Of a stretch of DNA of 64,000 nt, positions 33,825 to 42,827 are shown one piece after another. How positions within the stretch are numbered: the stretch's first letter is position 1; each line of letters begins with the position of its first letter. Both the position numbers and the translations under genes were made by a program. Source of the DNA: G965204755 sp965243415 (lineage in GTDB: Bacteria > Acidobacteriota > Vicinamibacteria > Marinacidobacterales > Marinacidobacteraceae); the NCBI GenBank assembly GCA_965243415.1, contig OZ251549.1, positions 1,550,001 to 1,614,000 of the forward strand, written 5' to 3'. Under the pieces are notes generated by a model that was given only the letters and a program-made list of their open reading frames with translations, was not told where the DNA came from and did not search any database.

Positions 33825-35366
33825 CTACTTCCTTCCGGGGGAGGGTTTCCCGGCGGCCGGCCGCGGCGCCGCCTCTACTCCGTCGGGGAGAAACACCACT
33901 TCGAGGCCGCGCACCTCCTCGTCGCGCACCGGGTTCAGGTTCCGGTAGTTCCGCGCCCGGTCGGCCAGGTTCACCCGGGAGACCCGGTACCGCCCCCGCT
34001 CCTGCCAGGCGGCGATCTTCAGCGTCCCCCGGAACACATTCGGCTGGGGAACCAGCGAAGGCCGGTTCAGCGGCGGGTTCCGGCTTTCGAGCGCCACCCG
34101 CACCAGGTCGGCGCCGCTCTCGCTCCGGAACGACACGAACACCTTCTCCACGCCGCTCCGGTCGTCCACCACCAGCGCCGCCACCGGCAGCCCCTCGCCG
34201 GCGCGCGCTTCCCGCTGCGGCAACTCGAGCGCCAGCAGCGTCGGCGGCTCGTCGTCCCGCCGCGCCGGGTCCGCGGCCAGATGGAAGGCGGCTCCCGCGA
34301 GGACCGGGTCGGTGGCGGCGAAGAGGAGCGCCTCGTTCCGCGCCGCGTCGTACAGCGCCACCTGCCGCGCCGTCCAGCGGCCGCCTTCGTACCACTCGGG
34401 GACGGAGAACGCCCCCAGGAACCGGCCCGGGTTCCGGGAATCGCCGATCAGGTCGGCCCGCACGCTCCGCCGCCCCGAAGGGCTCGCGAACACCGCCCGC
34501 GCCTGGGTCGGCCCGGCCCGGTCGTCCTCGGCGAAGGCCTCGACGAGCACCGTCCCGCCCGGCCCCACCGCTTCCGTCAGCACCCGGAAGGAAACCAGCG
34601 TGGGCGGGGTCAGGTCGGCCAGCGGGTTGTCGGCCACCACGAAGTGGGCGGGCGTCCCGTCGGCGGCCCGCAGCACCGGGTTGAACTCGTTCGAGTACGC
34701 CTTCTTGTGCCCCTGTTCGTCGGTGATCATGGTGGAGCCGATGTCGTAGCGGCCGCCGGGGTGGTACGGGTCCACCCGGCCGCGGCCCAGGTAGAGGTTC
34801 CGGTCCTTCCGGTGCGGGCGGAAGTTCACATAGACCACCGCGGCCCGGCCGAACTCCCGGCTCCAGAACTCGGCGACGAACCGGCGCCCCTTCTCGAAGG
34901 CCGGCTCCACCCGCGCGACCGCCCGCACCGTCCCGCCCGGTTCCACGAAGGAGTCCAGCACCCGCAGTTCGGTGAGCGCGGCGGAGCGGTGTTCGCCGCC
35001 GCGGATCTCCCCCTGGGTTTTCTGGGCGCCCCGGCGGCGGTACTGGAAGACCTCGGGGATGTAGTCGGCGTCCGGGACTCCCAACTGCCCGGCGCCGTCG
35101 GCGCTCTGCGGCTCGGTCCCGAGCGTCAGGTCCCCGAAGACCGCGAAGGGGTACCCGTCGGCCTCTTCCCCGGCCCCGTCCCGCGGTTCCTCCGGCGGCT
35201 CCGCTTCCGGCGCCGGAGTCCCGGCCGGCCGTTCCTGACCGGCGCCGGCGGTGACGCCGAAGAAGAAGAACAGGCCGGCGAAGAACGGCCCGGCGAAGAA
35301 CGGCCCTGTCGGGAACCGGACCGCCGGCCGCGCCAAGCCGACGCCGCGCCGCGACGAAACCGGCAT
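33825..35366 (-). CDS. Secreted protein of unknown function with Ig-like segments
   Basis: About 513 residues from ATG 35366. The signal peptide region includes PFFAGPFFAGLFFFFGVTAG, with a 15-bp duplication inside it. The mature part is beta-rich with repeated openings of the type EPGGTVRAVARVEPAFEKGR, TPPTLVSFRVLTEAVGPGGT and EPPTLLALELPQREARAGEG. These look like bacterial Ig-like repeats, and I recognise no catalytic motif. Upstream in-frame starts exist (ATG 35387 and further), but that region consists of 12-bp CATCGGGCGAAC-type repeats. It lies immediately before the Tat-exported protein and may be its partner. Confidence 0.6.
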   Translation of the reverse strand: MPVSSRRGVGLARPAVRFPTGPFFAGPFFAGLFFFFGVTAGAGQERPAGTPAPEAEPPEEPRDGAGEEADGYPFAVFGDLTLGTEPQSADGAGQLGVPDADYIPEVFQYRRRGAQKTQGEIRGGEHRSAALTELRVLDSFVEPGGTVRAVARVEPAFEKGRRFVAEFWSREFGRAAVVYVNFRPHRKDRNLYLGRGRVDPYHPGGRYDIGSTMITDEQGHKKAYSNEFNPVLRAADGTPAHFVVADNPLADLTPPTLVSFRVLTEAVGPGGTVLVEAFAEDDRAGPTQARAVFASPSGRRSVRADLIGDSRNPGRFLGAFSVPEWYEGGRWTARQVALYDAARNEALLFAATDPVLAGAAFHLAADPARRDDEPPTLLALELPQREARAGEGLPVAALVVDDRSGVEKVFVSFRSESGADLVRVALESRNPPLNRPSLVPQPNVFRGTLKIAAWQERGRYRVSRVNLADRARNYRNLNPVRDEEVRGLEVVFLPDGVEAAPRPAAGKPSPGRK

Positions 35367-35551
35367 CCCCCGCGTCAGGCGAGACATCGGGCGAACCATC
35401 GGGCGAACCGTCGGGCGAATCGTCGGGTGAATCTGGCGGACGAACCCCTGAGGCGACACCCGAAGAACCACTTCCCGATGAACGACCTGCGAATCGCCTC
35501 CCGAACCCCCGGGCCGCGCCCCCGACTCAAGGGGCTCCGGCGAGGGACGGC

Positions 35552-35566
35552 GGCCAATATATCATC
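35552..35566. promoter_or_regulatory. AT-rich island between divergent genes
   Basis: GGCCAATATATCATCCG stands out in G+C-rich sequence between the minus-strand gene starting at 35366 and the aminotransferase at 35648. TATATC on plus and TATATT on minus could each be a -10 element. No convincing -35 is visible. Confidence 0.3.
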
Positions 35567-35647
35567 CGCCGCCTTGCCGCGCCGCCGGGCGACCCGGGGG
35601 CGCGCGCCTCCCGAGTTCCTGACCCCCGAGTCGTCCCCCGAGTCCCG

Positions 35648-36976
35648 ATGCCCCTCTTCGCCCGGCGGTTCGGGGAGATGGGCACCGAGAACGCCTTCAA
35701 GATCGCCGAGGACATGGGTCGGGCCCGCGCCCGGGGCGTCGAGGTCATCCCCTTCACCATCGGCGAGCCGGACTTCGACAGCGCCCCGCACATCAACGAA
35801 GCCGGCATCGCCGCCATCCGCCGGGGCGACACCCACTACACCGACCCCGCCGGCGTCCTGCCGCTGCGGGAAGCGCTCGCCGCCCATGTCTCGAGGACGC
35901 GCGGGCTCGAAGTCACCGCCGACCGCCTCATCGTCCTGCCCGGGGCCAAGCCGGCGATCGGCTACACCATGATGGCCTATGTGGACCCCGGCGACGAGGT
36001 GATCTACCCGAGTCCCGGCTTCCCCATCTACGAGTCCTGGGTCACCTACCTCGGCGGCGTGCCGAAGCCGCTGGTCCTCCGGGAGGAGCGCGGCTTCTCC
36101 TTCGACGCCGGGGACCTGGAGCGGCTCCTCACCCCCCGCACCAAGGTGCTCATGCTCTGTTCGCCCTCGAACCCCACCGGGGGCGTCCTGCCGAAGAGCC
36201 TGCTCGCCGAGGTGGCCGAACTGGTGCGGCGGAAGGGCTCTCCGGACCTCCGCGTCTATTCCGACGAGATCTACGAACACATCACCTTCGACGGCTTCGA
36301 GCACGCCTCGCCGGCGTCGCTCCCCGGAATGGCGGAGCGGACGATCATCGCCAGCGGCCACTCCAAGGGATTCGCCATGACCGGCTGGCGGCTGGGCTGG
36401 TGCGTCCTGCCCACCGCCGAGGAAGCGCTCCGCTTCAAGCAGATCAACATCAACACCGTCAGTTGCGTCCCCCCCTTCATCCAGGAAGCGGCCCGGGAAG
36501 CGCTCGAGAGCCCGCTCACCGCCGGCGTGGTCTCGGACATGGTCGCGGAGTTCCGCCGCCGCCGCGACTATGTGGTCCCGGCGCTGAACGACATCCCCGG
36601 GATCCGCTGCGCGCTGCCGCTGGGCGCCTTCTATGTGTTCCCGAACATCTCCGGCGTCTGCGAGTCCCTGGGCGCGACCGCGTACTTCGAGGGCCTGCCC
36701 GCCGAAGCCCGGGCGCGCACCAGCCCGGCGACCCTGGTCTCCCGCTTCCTCCTCTACTACCACGGGGTGGCGCTGGTGGATCGCCGCAGTTTCGGCGTCC
36801 TGGGCAGCGAAGGGCAGGACTTCCTCCGGCTCTCCTACGCCGCCGATATGGACTCGCTCCGCGCCGGCATCGGCCGCATCGCCGCCGGCGCCGCCGACCG
36901 GGAGGGTTTCCGGCGTTTCCTGGCGGACGAAACCGCGCTGGGCCTCCCCGCCGCCTCCTGCTCGACGGCCGCCTGA
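35648..36976 (+). CDS. Pyridoxal-phosphate aminotransferase, class I/II
   Basis: 442 residues of fold-type I aminotransferase. FTIGEPDFDSAPHINEAG, the cofactor-ring region LPGAKPAIGYTMMAYVDPGD, CSPSNPTGGVLPKSLL, VYSDEIYEHITFDG, and SGHSKGFAMTGWRLGW with the Schiff-base lysine are all present. A conserved Arg for the substrate carboxylate lies in FLRLSYA near the end. This matches the aspartate/aromatic aminotransferase group; the substrate is not decidable from sequence. The dehydrogenase downstream could use the resulting 2-oxo acids. Between them is a 14-bp duplication (36965-37000). Confidence 0.88.
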   Translation: MPLFARRFGEMGTENAFKIAEDMGRARARGVEVIPFTIGEPDFDSAPHINEAGIAAIRRGDTHYTDPAGVLPLREALAAHVSRTRGLEVTADRLIVLPGAKPAIGYTMMAYVDPGDEVIYPSPGFPIYESWVTYLGGVPKPLVLREERGFSFDAGDLERLLTPRTKVLMLCSPSNPTGGVLPKSLLAEVAELVRRKGSPDLRVYSDEIYEHITFDGFEHASPASLPGMAERTIIASGHSKGFAMTGWRLGWCVLPTAEEALRFKQININTVSCVPPFIQEAAREALESPLTAGVVSDMVAEFRRRRDYVVPALNDIPGIRCALPLGAFYVFPNISGVCESLGATAYFEGLPAEARARTSPATLVSRFLLYYHGVALVDRRSFGVLGSEGQDFLRLSYAADMDSLRAGIGRIAAGAADREGFRRFLADETALGLPAASCSTAA

Positions 36977-37014
36977 CTGACGGCCGCCTGACTGCCTCCG
37001 ATCCCCCCCTCCGC

Positions 37015-38034
37015 ATGAGCCGCATCTTCGTCACCCGTTCCATCCCCGAAGCCGGGCTCTCGATGCTCCGCGCCGCCGCCGAAGTGGAGGTCGCCGAAAC
37101 CCGCGACGACCGGGGCCCCGACCGGGCGACGGTGCTGCGCGGGGCCGCCTCCGCCACCGTCCATGTCTCCCTCCTCACCGAGGCGGTGGACCGGGAACTC
37201 ATGGAATCGGCGCCCGGCCTGCTCGGCGTCGCCAACTACGCGGTCGGTTTCAACAATGTGGAGGTCCCCGCCGCCACCGAATTCGGCCTCCCGGTCTCGA
37301 ACACCCCCGGCGTCCTCACCGACACCACCGCCGACCTGGCCTGGGCGCTGCTGATGGCCGTGTCGCGCCGGGTGGTCCCCGCCGACCGCTACCTGCGCGA
37401 GGGCCGTTACCGCATCTGGGGCCCGGCCCTGATGCTGGGCGCCGATGTCAGCCCCGGCGGCGACGGCCGGCGGAAGGTGCTGGGCATCGTCGGCTTCGGC
37501 CGCATCGGGCAGGCGATGCACCGCCGGGCGCAGGGGTTCGACATGGAGGTGCTGGCCTTCGACCCGCCCATGCGGGAGATCATCGAGGCCCGGGACGATG
37601 TGGGCTACGCCGACTTCCCGGAACTGCTGGAGCGCAGCGACTTCGTCAGCATCCACTCCGACCTGAACGCCTCCACCCGCCACCTGTTCGACGCCGCCGC
37701 CTTCCGGCAGATGAAGGAGACCGCCTTCCTCATCAACACCGCCCGGGGCCCGGTGGTCGAGGAGGCGGCGCTGGTGGAAGCGCTGGAGAACGGCGAGATC
37801 GCCGGGGCCGGACTCGATGTCTTCGAGAACGAGCCGGAGATCCACCCGGGACTGACGGACCTGGAGCAGGTGGTGGCGCTGCCCCACATCGCCAGCGCCA
37901 GCCGGGCCACCCGGGACCGGATGGCGACCATGTGCGCCGAGAACGCGCTGGCGCACCTGAACCGGGAGCGCGCCCCGAACTGCGTGAACCCGGAGGTGTA
38001 CGGGACCGAGGCCTACCGCCGGCGCGTCGGCTGA
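37015..38034 (+). CDS. D-2-hydroxyacid dehydrogenase (glyoxylate/hydroxypyruvate reductase type)
   Basis: 339 residues from ATG 37015. The NAD-binding Rossmann motif is GIVGFGRIGQAMHRRA. Catalytic residues are in LINTARGPVVEEAALVEAL (Arg), LDVFENEPEIHPGL (Glu) and VALPHIASAS (His). The N-terminal substrate domain has VANYAVGFNNVEVPAATEFG. This is the glyoxylate/hydroxypyruvate reductase group of the family that also includes SerA, without a C-terminal ACT domain. It probably reduces 2-oxo acids with NAD(P)H in the cytosol. Confidence 0.88.
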   Translation: MSRIFVTRSIPEAGLSMLRAAAEVEVAETRDDRGPDRATVLRGAASATVHVSLLTEAVDRELMESAPGLLGVANYAVGFNNVEVPAATEFGLPVSNTPGVLTDTTADLAWALLMAVSRRVVPADRYLREGRYRIWGPALMLGADVSPGGDGRRKVLGIVGFGRIGQAMHRRAQGFDMEVLAFDPPMREIIEARDDVGYADFPELLERSDFVSIHSDLNASTRHLFDAAAFRQMKETAFLINTARGPVVEEAALVEALENGEIAGAGLDVFENEPEIHPGLTDLEQVVALPHIASASRATRDRMATMCAENALAHLNRERAPNCVNPEVYGTEAYRRRVG

Positions 38035-38201
38035 GGGGCCCCCGGTGGATCGCCCCGCCCGAGGGAGCGCCCGGCGGTTGCCGGGCATCGGGATCGGGGC
38101 GCCGGGTGGATCGTCCCGCCCGGGGGGAGCGCCGGCGGAAGGCAGCGCCGACCCGCCGGATCGTCCCGGCCGGCGCGACCGGGCGGCGGTGAGCACCCGC
38201 G

Positions 38202-39710
38202 ATGAGTGAGGCGCTCGTCGGCGTCACCGTCGCGCTCTACCTCCTGGGCCTGCTGGGCCTGGGCGCCCTCTCCTCGCGGCGGATCAAGAACGCCACCGAC
38301 TTCGTCGTCGCCGGGCGCCGGCTGGGCCTGGGCCTCTGCACCTTCACCCTGTTCGCCACCTGGTTCGGCGGCGGCACCATGATCGGGGCCGCCGGCGCCG
38401 CCTACTCCGGCGGCCTGGGCGCGGTGGTCGCCGACCCCTTCGGCGCCGCCCTCTGCCTGCTGCTCGCCGGCGCCTTCTATGTCCGGGTGCTCCGCCGCCT
38501 GCGCCTGCTCACCGTCGCCGACTTCTTCCGCCGCCGGTTCGGCCGGGCGGCGGAAGTCCTGGGCGCCGCCGCGGTGCTCCCGGCCTACATCGGCTGGGTC
38601 GGCTCGCAACTGCTGGCGGTGGGCACCGTGCTCTCCGCCTACGCCGACCTCCCCTTCGTCGCCAGCGTGATGATCGCCGCGGCGATCGTCCTCGTGTACA
38701 CCGTCCTCGGCGGCATGTGGGGCGTGACCCTCACCGACTTCTTCCAGGCCATCGTCCTGATCGCGGCCATCGCGGTCCTCCTCCCGCTGGTGGTCGGCGC
38801 CGCCGGCGGAACCGGCGCCGCGCTGGACCGGATGGCGGAGGGCCACACCCGCTTCCTGCCGACCGGCGGGCTGCTGGACTGGCTCTTCTTCGTCCAGGCC
38901 TGGCTCCTCATCGGGCTCGGCAACCTCCCCGGCCAGGACCTGATGCAGCGCGCCCTGAGCGCCCGCAGCGAACGCATCGCCCAGTGGAGCGCCTACTTCG
39001 GCGGCGCGCTCTACCTCGTCGTCGGGATGATCCCGGTCTCGCTGGGCCTGGTGGGCTCGGTGCTGATGCCCGGCCTGGAGAACCCCGAGCAGATCGTCCC
39101 CCTCCTGGCGATGGAGTACCTGCCCCCGCTCGGCCTGGCGCTCTTCCTGGGGGCGCTCTTCTCGGCGATGATGAGTTCCGCGGACAGCGGCCTGCTGGCC
39201 CCGGCGAGCGTCTTCGGCCAGAACATCGTCCGCAACCTGGCCCCGGACCTCTCCCCGAAGGAGATCCTCCTCGCGGTGCGCGTCGGCGTGGTGGTCTTCT
39301 GCGGGCTGGCCCTCGCGGTGGCGCTCCTCTTCCAGAGCGTCTATACCCTGATGGTCGAGTCCTGGACGGTGATGATGGTGGCGCTCTTCGCCCCGCTGAC
39401 CCTGGGTCTCTACTGGAAGCGGGCGAACGGCCCCGGCGCGGTCGCCGGGATGGCTTCCGGCCTCTCCGTCTGGCTGGCGCTCATCCTCCGGGACCTCGCC
39501 TTCCCCGGCGGCCCGGCGCTCCCGAACGCGCTCGTCGCGATGCCGGTCTCCTTCCTCGCCATGGTCTCGGTCTCCCTGTTCACCGGCGCCGCCCACCCGC
39601 CCCGCCGGCTCCTCGACCGCGCCGGCCGCCCGGTCGCCGAGCGCGGCCGGCTGGGAACCCTGGGCCTCCGCCCCCGGCGGGCGGCGGCGGGGGCCGGAGC
39701 CGCGTCGTGA
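38202..39710 (+). CDS. Sodium:solute symporter (SSS family)
   Basis: 502 residues with about 13 hydrophobic helices. TDFVVAGRRLGLGLCTFTLF, WFGGGTMIGAAGAAYSGGLG and LGALFSAMMSSADSGLLAPA (the sodium-site helix with Ser-Ala-Asp) are the SSS signature. The solute is not predictable; the neighbours suggest an organic acid or amino acid. The 167 bp upstream hold two imperfect ~60-bp copies (GGTGGATCGYCCCGCCCG-type) and no gene. The stop overlaps the GNAT gene GTG by 4 bp. Confidence 0.9.
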   Translation: MSEALVGVTVALYLLGLLGLGALSSRRIKNATDFVVAGRRLGLGLCTFTLFATWFGGGTMIGAAGAAYSGGLGAVVADPFGAALCLLLAGAFYVRVLRRLRLLTVADFFRRRFGRAAEVLGAAAVLPAYIGWVGSQLLAVGTVLSAYADLPFVASVMIAAAIVLVYTVLGGMWGVTLTDFFQAIVLIAAIAVLLPLVVGAAGGTGAALDRMAEGHTRFLPTGGLLDWLFFVQAWLLIGLGNLPGQDLMQRALSARSERIAQWSAYFGGALYLVVGMIPVSLGLVGSVLMPGLENPEQIVPLLAMEYLPPLGLALFLGALFSAMMSSADSGLLAPASVFGQNIVRNLAPDLSPKEILLAVRVGVVVFCGLALAVALLFQSVYTLMVESWTVMMVALFAPLTLGLYWKRANGPGAVAGMASGLSVWLALILRDLAFPGGPALPNALVAMPVSFLAMVSVSLFTGAAHPPRRLLDRAGRPVAERGRLGTLGLRPRRAAAGAGAAS

Positions 39711-41350
39711 GTCCGCGCCCGGACCCCCTGCGCCACTGGCGCATCGTCCCCACCGCCCCGGAACACGCGGAGACCCTCGCCGCCCTGCAGCGCCAGGTCT
39801 TCCCGACCCTCGCTCCCCGGCAGCGGTTCGAGGCGGCGCACTACCGCCGGCATGTGGCGATGTTCCCCGAGGGCCAGTTCGCCGCCGTCGCCGGCGAGAT
39901 GCCCGGCATCCCGGTCGCCTCGACGACCACCCTGCGGCTCGACCTCGACCCCGACGCCCCCCGGCACTCCTTCGCCGAGATCATGGGCGGCGGCTTCCTC
40001 ACCGCCCACGACCCGGAGGGCGCCTGGCTCTACGGCGCCGACCTGGGCGTCCACCCCGACTTCCGCCGCCGGGGGATCGCCCGCGCCCTCTACGCCGCCC
40101 GGCACCGGCTGGTGCGGGAACGCGGCCTGCTCGGACAGGTCACCGTCGGGCTCCTGAGCGGCTACGGCTCGATGTCCGAGGAGGTGCCGGCGCGGACCTA
40201 TTTCCACCAGGTGGTCACCGGGGTGCGGACCGATCCCACCCTCAGCGTCCAGCTCCGCCTCGGGTTCGAGCCCCGGGCGATCCTCTCGGGCTATGTCGAC
40301 GACCCGGTCTGCCGCGGCTACGGGGTGTTCCTGGTGCTGCCGGCCGACCGCCCGGTCCTCGCCCCCTCCCCGCCGGCCCCCTCCCCGCCGGGTTCCTCCC
40401 CGGCCCCGCGCCCACCGGGTTCCTCCCCGGCGCCGCGACCGCGGGGCTCCTATCCGAGCGCGCGTCCGCGGGGTTCTTACCCGGGTGCGCGTCCGTCCGG
40501 TTCCTCTCCGGCTCCGCGTGTGTCGGACTCCTCGCCGGTCCCGCCCCCGTCGGGTTCCTCCCCGGCCCCGCCTCCGCCGGACTCCGACGCGGCGCCGCGT
40601 CCGCCGGACTCCGACTCGGCCCCGCCCCCCTCGGGTTCCTCCCCGGCCCCGCCTCCGTCGGGTTCTTCCCCGGCTCCGCGACCGCGGGGCTCCTACCCGG
40701 GTGCGCGTCCGTCCGGTTCCTCTCCGGCTCCGCGTGCGTCGGACTCCTCGCCGGTCCCGCCCCCGTCGGGTTCCTCCCCGGCCCCGCCTCCGCCGGACTC
40801 CTCCCCGGCTCCGCGACCGCGGGGTTCCTACCCGGGTGCGCGTCCGTCCGGTTCCTCCCCGGCCCCGCCTCCGCCGGACTCCTCGCCGGTCCCGCCTCAG
40901 TCGGACTCAAACCCGGCCCCGCGTCCGCCGGACTCTGACCCGGCCCCGCGTCCGCCGGACTCCGACCCGGCGCCGCGTCCGCCGGACTCCGACCCGGCCC
41001 CGCCTCCGTCGGGGTCCTCTCCGGTGCCGCGTCCGCCGGACTCCTCCCCGGCGCCGCGACCGCGGGGCTCCTATCCGGGTGCGCGTCCGTCCGGTTCCTC
41101 TCCGGCTCCGCGTGCGTCGGACTCCTCGCCGGTCCCGCCCCTGTCGGGTTCCTCCCCGGCCCCGCCTCCGCCGGACTCCTCGCCGGCCCCGCCTCCGCCG
41201 GACTCCTCGCCGGTCCCGCCCCAGTCGGACTCAAACCCGGTCCCGCGTCCGCCGGACTCCGACCCGGCGCCGCGTCCGCCGGACTCCGATCCGGCCCCGC
41301 CTTCGTCGGACTCCGACCCGGCGCCGGGTCCGCCGGACTCCCGCTCGTAA
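39707..41350 (+). CDS. GNAT acetyltransferase with ~320-residue repetitive tail
   Basis: 547 residues from GTG 39707, which overlaps the symporter stop (GTGA). Residues ~10-215 are a GNAT domain: LYGADLGVHPDFRRRGIARA is the acetyl-CoA-binding motif A, and HQVVTGVRTDPTLSVQLRLG a later block. From residue ~220 to the end the protein is almost only Pro, Ser, Asp, Ala, Arg and Gly in 8-9-residue repeats (PPDSDPAPR, PSGSSPAP, RGSYPGARP). The tail looks disordered. Coupling to the symporter suggests acetylation of a small molecule, by inference. Confidence 0.7.
   Translation: MSPRPDPLRHWRIVPTAPEHAETLAALQRQVFPTLAPRQRFEAAHYRRHVAMFPEGQFAAVAGEMPGIPVASTTTLRLDLDPDAPRHSFAEIMGGGFLTAHDPEGAWLYGADLGVHPDFRRRGIARALYAARHRLVRERGLLGQVTVGLLSGYGSMSEEVPARTYFHQVVTGVRTDPTLSVQLRLGFEPRAILSGYVDDPVCRGYGVFLVLPADRPVLAPSPPAPSPPGSSPAPRPPGSSPAPRPRGSYPSARPRGSYPGARPSGSSPAPRVSDSSPVPPPSGSSPAPPPPDSDAAPRPPDSDSAPPPSGSSPAPPPSGSSPAPRPRGSYPGARPSGSSPAPRASDSSPVPPPSGSSPAPPPPDSSPAPRPRGSYPGARPSGSSPAPPPPDSSPVPPQSDSNPAPRPPDSDPAPRPPDSDPAPRPPDSDPAPPPSGSSPVPRPPDSSPAPRPRGSYPGARPSGSSPAPRASDSSPVPPLSGSSPAPPPPDSSPAPPPPDSSPVPPQSDSNPVPRPPDSDPAPRPPDSDPAPPSSDSDPAPGPPDSRS
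40363..41346 (+). repeat. Coding minisatellite in the GNAT gene
   Basis: Roughly 1 kb of 24-27-bp units, mostly variants of CCGGACTCCGACCCGGCCCC and GGTTCCTCCCCGGCCCCG, in higher-order blocks. The series around GGCTCCTACCCGGGTGCGCG recurs at about 40445, 40690, 40825 and 41070. All unit lengths are multiples of three, so the frame is kept. Other frames on both strands are also free of stops. Confidence 0.9.
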
Positions 41351-41492
41351 GATTCCGCCCCGCGCGAGCGCAGTCGGACGAAGAGCCGGAGAGCGGCCGC
41401 CGGGCCCCGGGGGACGACGCCGGGGAACCCGCCCCGAACCGCCGCCGTAGAACCCTCCCCACCCCTTCGGGAAACGGATTTCGAGACCCCGC

Positions 41493-42761
41493 ATGAACCC
41501 CGGCGACGCTTCCGAGCCGCAGCGGCGCGCCGGCGTGGGGGCCCGCCTGGGCGAACTCCGGATCGAGGAAGAGCAGCGCGGCGCCGGCCGGATGGCGCTC
41601 TGGACCGCGGTCTTCGGCGGCGCGCTGGTGCTCGGCGGGATCGTCGCCGCGGCGTTCCTCTTCGGCCGGGAACCGGAAGCGGTCGCCGTCCGCACCGCCC
41701 GGGTGCGTTCGGCGGCCCTGACCGCCGGCGCCACCGTGCTGAACGCCAGCGGCTATGTGACCGCCCGCCGCCAGGCCACCGTCTCCTCCAAGATGGCCGG
41801 CCAGATCACCGGGATCTCCATCGAGGAGGGGATGCGGGTCACCGCCGGCCAGGTGCTCGCCCGGCTGGATTCCTCGAACCTCGACCGCAGCCGGCGGCTC
41901 TCCGAGGCGCAGGTGGCCGCCGCCGGCAAGGCGCTCCTCGAAGTGGAGGCGCAACTCGCCGAGGCCCGCCTCCGCCGGGAGCGCACCCGCCGACTGGTCG
42001 AAGAGCGGGTCCTGGGCCCCGCGGACCGGGACGCGGTGGACGGCGAAGTGGCCACCCTCGAAGCCCGCCTGGAGCGCCGGCGCGAGGACATCTCCGTCGC
42101 CGAACGCCAGGTGGAGGTGATCCTCCAGCAGATCGAGGACACCGTCGTCCGCGCCCCCTTCGACGGGGTCATCACCGCCAAGAACGCCCAGCCCGGCGAG
42201 ATGATGTCGCCCATCGCCGGCGGCGCCGGCTTCACCCGCACCGGCATCGGCACCATCGTGGACATGGACTCCCGGGAGATCGAGGTGGATGTGAACGAGG
42301 CCTACATCAACCGCGTCTCCCCCGGGCAGCCGGTGCTGGCGGTGCTCGACTCCTACGCCGACTGGCAGATCCCGGCGCGGGTGATCGCCATCATCCCCAC
42401 CGCCGACCGCGACCGGGCCACCGTCCGGGTGCGCATCGGCTTCGAGGAACTCGACGACCGCATCCTCCCCGACATGGGCGTCAAGGTGAGTTTCCGCTCC
42501 GGCGAAGCGGAGCCCGCGGAGACCGCCGCCGGCCTCCTGGTCCCGGGCGCCGCGGTCTTCGCCGACACCGGCCGCGACCTGGTGTTCCTGGTGCGCGGCG
42601 ACCGCGTCCAGCGCCGCGCGGTGCGCCTCGGCGACCGCCGCGACGACGAGGTGTTCGTCCTCTCCGGCCTCGCCGAAGGCGACCGGGTGGTCGTCGAGGC
42701 CCCGGACACCCTGACCGACGGCGAAACGGTCGTCGAAGCCGGCCCCGAAACCCCCGACTGA
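41493..42761 (+). CDS. Periplasmic adaptor (MacA/HlyD-type membrane fusion protein)
   Basis: 422 residues: one N-terminal helix (WTAVFGGALVLGGIVAAAFL), then the lipoyl-like half ATVSSKMAGQITGISIEEGM, a coiled-coil hairpin (~110-210, with ALLEVEAQLAEARLRRERTR), and the return half VRAPFDGVITAKNAQPGEMM. Beta-barrel and membrane-proximal domains close the protein. It bridges an inner-membrane ABC transporter to the cell exterior. With the next three genes it makes a MacAB-like tripartite exporter; an outer-membrane TolC-like partner is not in the window. Confidence 0.87.
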   Translation: MNPGDASEPQRRAGVGARLGELRIEEEQRGAGRMALWTAVFGGALVLGGIVAAAFLFGREPEAVAVRTARVRSAALTAGATVLNASGYVTARRQATVSSKMAGQITGISIEEGMRVTAGQVLARLDSSNLDRSRRLSEAQVAAAGKALLEVEAQLAEARLRRERTRRLVEERVLGPADRDAVDGEVATLEARLERRREDISVAERQVEVILQQIEDTVVRAPFDGVITAKNAQPGEMMSPIAGGAGFTRTGIGTIVDMDSREIEVDVNEAYINRVSPGQPVLAVLDSYADWQIPARVIAIIPTADRDRATVRVRIGFEELDDRILPDMGVKVSFRSGEAEPAETAAGLLVPGAAVFADTGRDLVFLVRGDRVQRRAVRLGDRRDDEVFVLSGLAEGDRVVVEAPDTLTDGETVVEAGPETPD

Positions 42762-42827
42762 GCCGGCCCTCCCCGACGAGACGGAAGACCCGCCGGACCC
42801 CGCAGAACGAGAACGGAGAACGAGACC

